Source: Vibrio sinaloensis (GTDB lineage Bacteria; Pseudomonadota; Gammaproteobacteria; Enterobacterales; Vibrionaceae). Taken from it: a stretch of 64,000 nucleotides of DNA. The notes beneath the pieces were generated by a model that saw nothing but the letters and a program-made list of their open reading frames with translations, was not told where the DNA came from and made no database searches. Position numbers and translations under genes: made by a program. Shown here piece after piece: positions 61,963 to 64,000 of the stretch (its first letter is position 1; every line of letters starts with the position of its first letter). The stretch spans positions 1,054,001 through 1,118,000 of the forward strand of contig NZ_CP096200.1 in NCBI RefSeq assembly GCF_023195835.1. Direction: 5' to 3'.

Positions 61963-63147
61963 ATGGATGCAATCACTATAAAAAACCTTGACGTGGTGTT
62001 TGGTGACAAACAGCAACAGGCGTTAGACCTGCTTGACCAAGGCAAAACGCGTCAAGAAATCATTGATCAAACTGGCCAAGTGGTCGGTGTGGATAATGTC
62101 TCGATGACGGTCAAAGAGGGCGAGATTTGTGTGTTGATGGGCTTGTCAGGCTCAGGTAAGTCAAGCTTGCTGCGCGCTGTTAATGGCTTAAATACCATCT
62201 CGCGTGGCAGTTTAGAGCTCAAGGATGGCGATCAAAGCGTAGATTTGGCCAATTGCGATGAGCAGACACTGCGCCACCTGCGCACTCACCGTGTGTCTAT
62301 GGTGTTTCAAAAGTTCGCGTTGATGCCGTGGTTAACCGTACTCGACAACGTGGCATTTGGCCTAGAGATGCAAGGTATGGCAAAAGCACAGCGCCGCGCC
62401 AAAGCGCGCGAACAGCTTGAAATGGTCGGCTTGGCGGAGTGGGAAAGCAAATATCCCCATGAGCTATCGGGCGGGATGCAGCAACGTGTTGGCTTAGCGC
62501 GTGCCTTTGCCATGGACACGGATATTCTGCTAATGGACGAGCCGTTTTCTGCGCTCGATCCGCTAATTCGCGCTCAACTGCAAGACGAACTCTTGTTACT
62601 ACAGAAAAAACTTAATAAGACGATTTTGTTTGTCAGTCATGACCTAGATGAAGCACTCAAAATTGGTAATAACATTGCCATTATGGAGTCAGGCAAGCTC
62701 ATCCAACATGGCAAGCCAGAACAAATCGTACTGGCGCCGGAAACCGAATACGTGAAGGACTTTGTCGCGCACACTAACCCTCTCAACGTGCTGAAAGGGC
62801 GCTCACTGATGCAACTGCGCGAAAAACTGGTCAACCAAGATGACCGTTGGCAGATTTGCTCCCGTGATGATCTGTGGGTGGAGCAACAGGCAAGCGGCTT
62901 GGTATTGGTTAACTCAGACAAAACTCTGTTGGATTGGAACGATCAGCAGGTAAAAATGCACGATATTGATCATACCAATGTGATTCAAGCGAGCCCCGAT
63001 ATCGGTATGCGCGAAGCGATAGAACTGAAACAGCGTAGCAATCAGCCGATTTTGCTGGTCGAAAACAACCAGTTGGTAGGGGTGTTAACCGATCACGAGC
63101 TGTATGACGCATTGCTTGGTAACTTTAAAGAGCGCCAGGTGGCTTAA
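61963..63147 (+). CDS. choV: Choline ABC transporter, ATP-binding protein
   Basis: This is a 394-aa ATPase of the glycine-betaine/choline transporter family. Walker A is 'GLSGSGKSSLLRAV', the signature 'LSGGMQQRVGLARAFA', Walker B 'ILLMDEPFSALDP', and the switch His 'FVSHDLDEAL'. The C-terminal ~115 residues resemble the regulatory CBS region of ProV-type ATPases, implying osmotic or ionic gating. It is last in the operon, which ends at a good terminator. Confidence 0.95.
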   Translation: MDAITIKNLDVVFGDKQQQALDLLDQGKTRQEIIDQTGQVVGVDNVSMTVKEGEICVLMGLSGSGKSSLLRAVNGLNTISRGSLELKDGDQSVDLANCDEQTLRHLRTHRVSMVFQKFALMPWLTVLDNVAFGLEMQGMAKAQRRAKAREQLEMVGLAEWESKYPHELSGGMQQRVGLARAFAMDTDILLMDEPFSALDPLIRAQLQDELLLLQKKLNKTILFVSHDLDEALKIGNNIAIMESGKLIQHGKPEQIVLAPETEYVKDFVAHTNPLNVLKGRSLMQLREKLVNQDDRWQICSRDDLWVEQQASGLVLVNSDKTLLDWNDQQVKMHDIDHTNVIQASPDIGMREAIELKQRSNQPILLVENNQLVGVLTDHELYDALLGNFKERQVA

Positions 63148-63167
63148 GCCGCAAGTCATAGCTAGCA

Positions 63168-63194
63168 AAAACCCAGCGATACGCTGGGTTTTTC
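63168..63194 (+). terminator. Terminator of the bet-cho operon
   Basis: ACCCAGCG (63171-63178), loop ATA, CGCTGGGT (63182-63189), flanked by A- and T-runs; works in both directions with the convergent DUF3010 gene. Confidence 0.92.
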
Positions 63195-63221
63195 ATTGTT
63201 AGCCAGTGATGTTATTGACTA

Positions 63222-63650
63222 CTAGCCGCGTTTCATCGCACACGCGTAGGCGGTGGTGAAGGCTTGTTCTTGATACTGTTTTAGCCCAGTCTCTTTGAAA
63301 GCGATACCAAGAGGGTTCTTTTTCAAGCTCTCTTTGATGGTGTTTGGAGAAACGACTTCGACCTTCAATCCATCAATCAGTTGAATGGCCGCTTCTAGTT
63401 TAAAACCAACCGCGCCACCGGCAAATTTTCCTTTAGTTTGGCGCTGACGGATCACCACTTTTTCAATTTTGTAATCTTCGACGAGCTTGGCGAAGTCGAA
63501 TTGGAATTTGCGTACTTCTTGCGTGTCGTTTGCATTGCCAATCGTCAGTTTAGCTACGCGACAGTCAGGTAAATGAACCACATTATCTTCATGAGAGAGA
63601 AGACAAATAATTGCGTCATTTGCTTTAAGTTCTACGCCACAGATTTTCAT
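63222..63650 (-). CDS. DUF3010 family protein
   Basis: This is a 142-aa cytoplasmic protein matching DUF3010 over its full length: 'KICGVELKANDAIICLL', 'EKVVIRQRQTKGKFAGGAVGFKLEAAIQL' and the ending 'AFTTAYACAMKRG'. The alternating pattern of strands with Gly-Val/Asp resembles an RNase H-like fold, but no activity is known. It is convergent with choV and shares its terminator. Confidence 0.9.
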   Translation of the reverse strand: MKICGVELKANDAIICLLSHEDNVVHLPDCRVAKLTIGNANDTQEVRKFQFDFAKLVEDYKIEKVVIRQRQTKGKFAGGAVGFKLEAAIQLIDGLKVEVVSPNTIKESLKKNPLGIAFKETGLKQYQEQAFTTAYACAMKRG

Positions 63651-63845
63651 GTTTAACCCTATCTATTGTTGAGCTGACATTATAGCGGCCAATGCTGACA
63701 ATGGATACAGTGTGATGCGGCGGCAGCAGTGAGTTATTCGCTGACGAAATGCGTATAAACTGAGTTGAGTTGCTAAACTCTGTCAATAATGGCAGAACAT
63801 TAGCGACGCCAAAAATAACCGCTTTTTATAAGGATATGCCAAGCT

Positions 63846-64000
63846 ATGAAAAACCTCTTGCTGCTATTGGTCGTACTGGTGATTGCGGGATGCAGCACCT
63901 CATTTTTGTACAATCATATCGATTGGCTGGCGGTGGAATATGTCGAAGACTACGTTGAGCTAGATGAAAGCCAAGAGCAACTGTTGAGTGATAAAGTCGC
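63846..64000 (+). CDS. DUF6279-type lipoprotein, 3' end cut by window
   Basis: Only about 51 residues are visible. A lipoprotein signal 'LVVLVIAGCSTS' with Cys16 as the lipidation site is followed by 'YNHIDWLAVEYVEDYVELDESQEQLL', the start of DUF6279 proteins, predicted outer- or inner-membrane lipoproteins of unknown function. The start is at ATG 63846 after AAGGATATGCCAAGCT. The rest lies outside the window. Confidence 0.8.
   Translation, partial: MKNLLLLLVVLVIAGCSTSFLYNHIDWLAVEYVEDYVELDESQEQLLSDKV

Noticed and set aside
1..64000. CRISPR arrays, tRNA or rRNA genes
   Set aside because: No regularly spaced repeat array and no cloverleaf or rRNA sequence recognised on either strand.

Overview
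The window looks like a gammaproteobacterial chromosome of the genus Vibrio or a close relative. Evidence: a betI-betB-betA-choX-choW-choV choline/betaine operon, SoxR without SoxS, orphan MCP and GGDEF/EAL signalling genes, an OsmC/DEAD/YqfB neighbourhood, a GMP reductase, and moderate GC content. The gene mix (transporters, detoxification, sensors, no ribosomal or replication core) resembles a Vibrio second chromosome; that is inference from memory of Vibrio gene order, not proof. I saw no rRNA, tRNA, CRISPR array or complete insertion sequence.

Layout. 1-9.5 kb: stress and redox housekeeping (DUF4823 end, cold-shock/DUF1294 fusion, Prx5-type peroxiredoxin, YjdM, an MCP, an MFS pump divergent from soxR with a textbook SoxR-type promoter between them, an AEC transporter, a fasciclin protein, a flavin-reductase-like protein, MsrA). 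9.6-15.1 kb: a stand-alone NqrB paralogue, a DUF2256 mini-protein, an SDR, a substrate-binding-protein/diguanylate-cyclase pair, and a YitT protein. 15.5-25 kb: two complete RND adaptor/pump pairs facing tail to tail, the second with its own TetR gene and palindromic operator. 25-35 kb: an EF-hand protein, a large Cache-GGDEF-EAL protein, a phosphatase/endonuclease-fold protein, YghU, a HAD phosphatase, a secreted alpha-amylase and a beta-hydroxyacid dehydrogenase. 34-41.6 kb: a TetR-controlled CurA-like reductase plus GST operon bracketed by two identical operators, then yqfB, a DEAD-box helicase, OsmC, a long RluA-family pseudouridine synthase, and a LysE exporter divergent from an Lrp-type regulator. 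42-45.1 kb: a second MCP and guaC, the latter behind a leader with two hairpins carrying the same 16-nt tip.

45.1-49 kb is a small genomic island: a tyrosine integrase with a near-perfect LexA box over its start, three arm-like repeats at its 3' end, an ASCH protein overlapping tail to tail with a GNAT plus PUA-like protein, a P-loop kinase-like protein, and a scar made of a REP/RAYT-like inverted repeat fused to a kelch-gene remnant. 49-55.9 kb: an HlyD/DUF2955 efflux pair, a GFA protein, an Ntn-hydrolase (choloylglycine-hydrolase family), and a Cache-HAMP-degenerate GGDEF-EAL protein. 56.3-63.1 kb: the choline uptake and glycine-betaine synthesis operon under BetI. 63.2-64 kb: DUF3010 and the start of a DUF6279 lipoprotein.

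How the parts work together: several units pair a local regulator with an efflux or detoxification gene (SoxR-MFS, TetR-RND, TetR-CurA/GST, Lrp-LysE), so much of the window looks like a stress and export arsenal. Three c-di-GMP proteins and two MCPs provide environmental sensing. The choline operon gives osmoprotection. The strongest candidates for undescribed biology are the guaC leader RNA, the SOS-controlled ASCH/GNAT-PUA/ATPase island, the orphan NqrB, and the binding-protein/cyclase pair.
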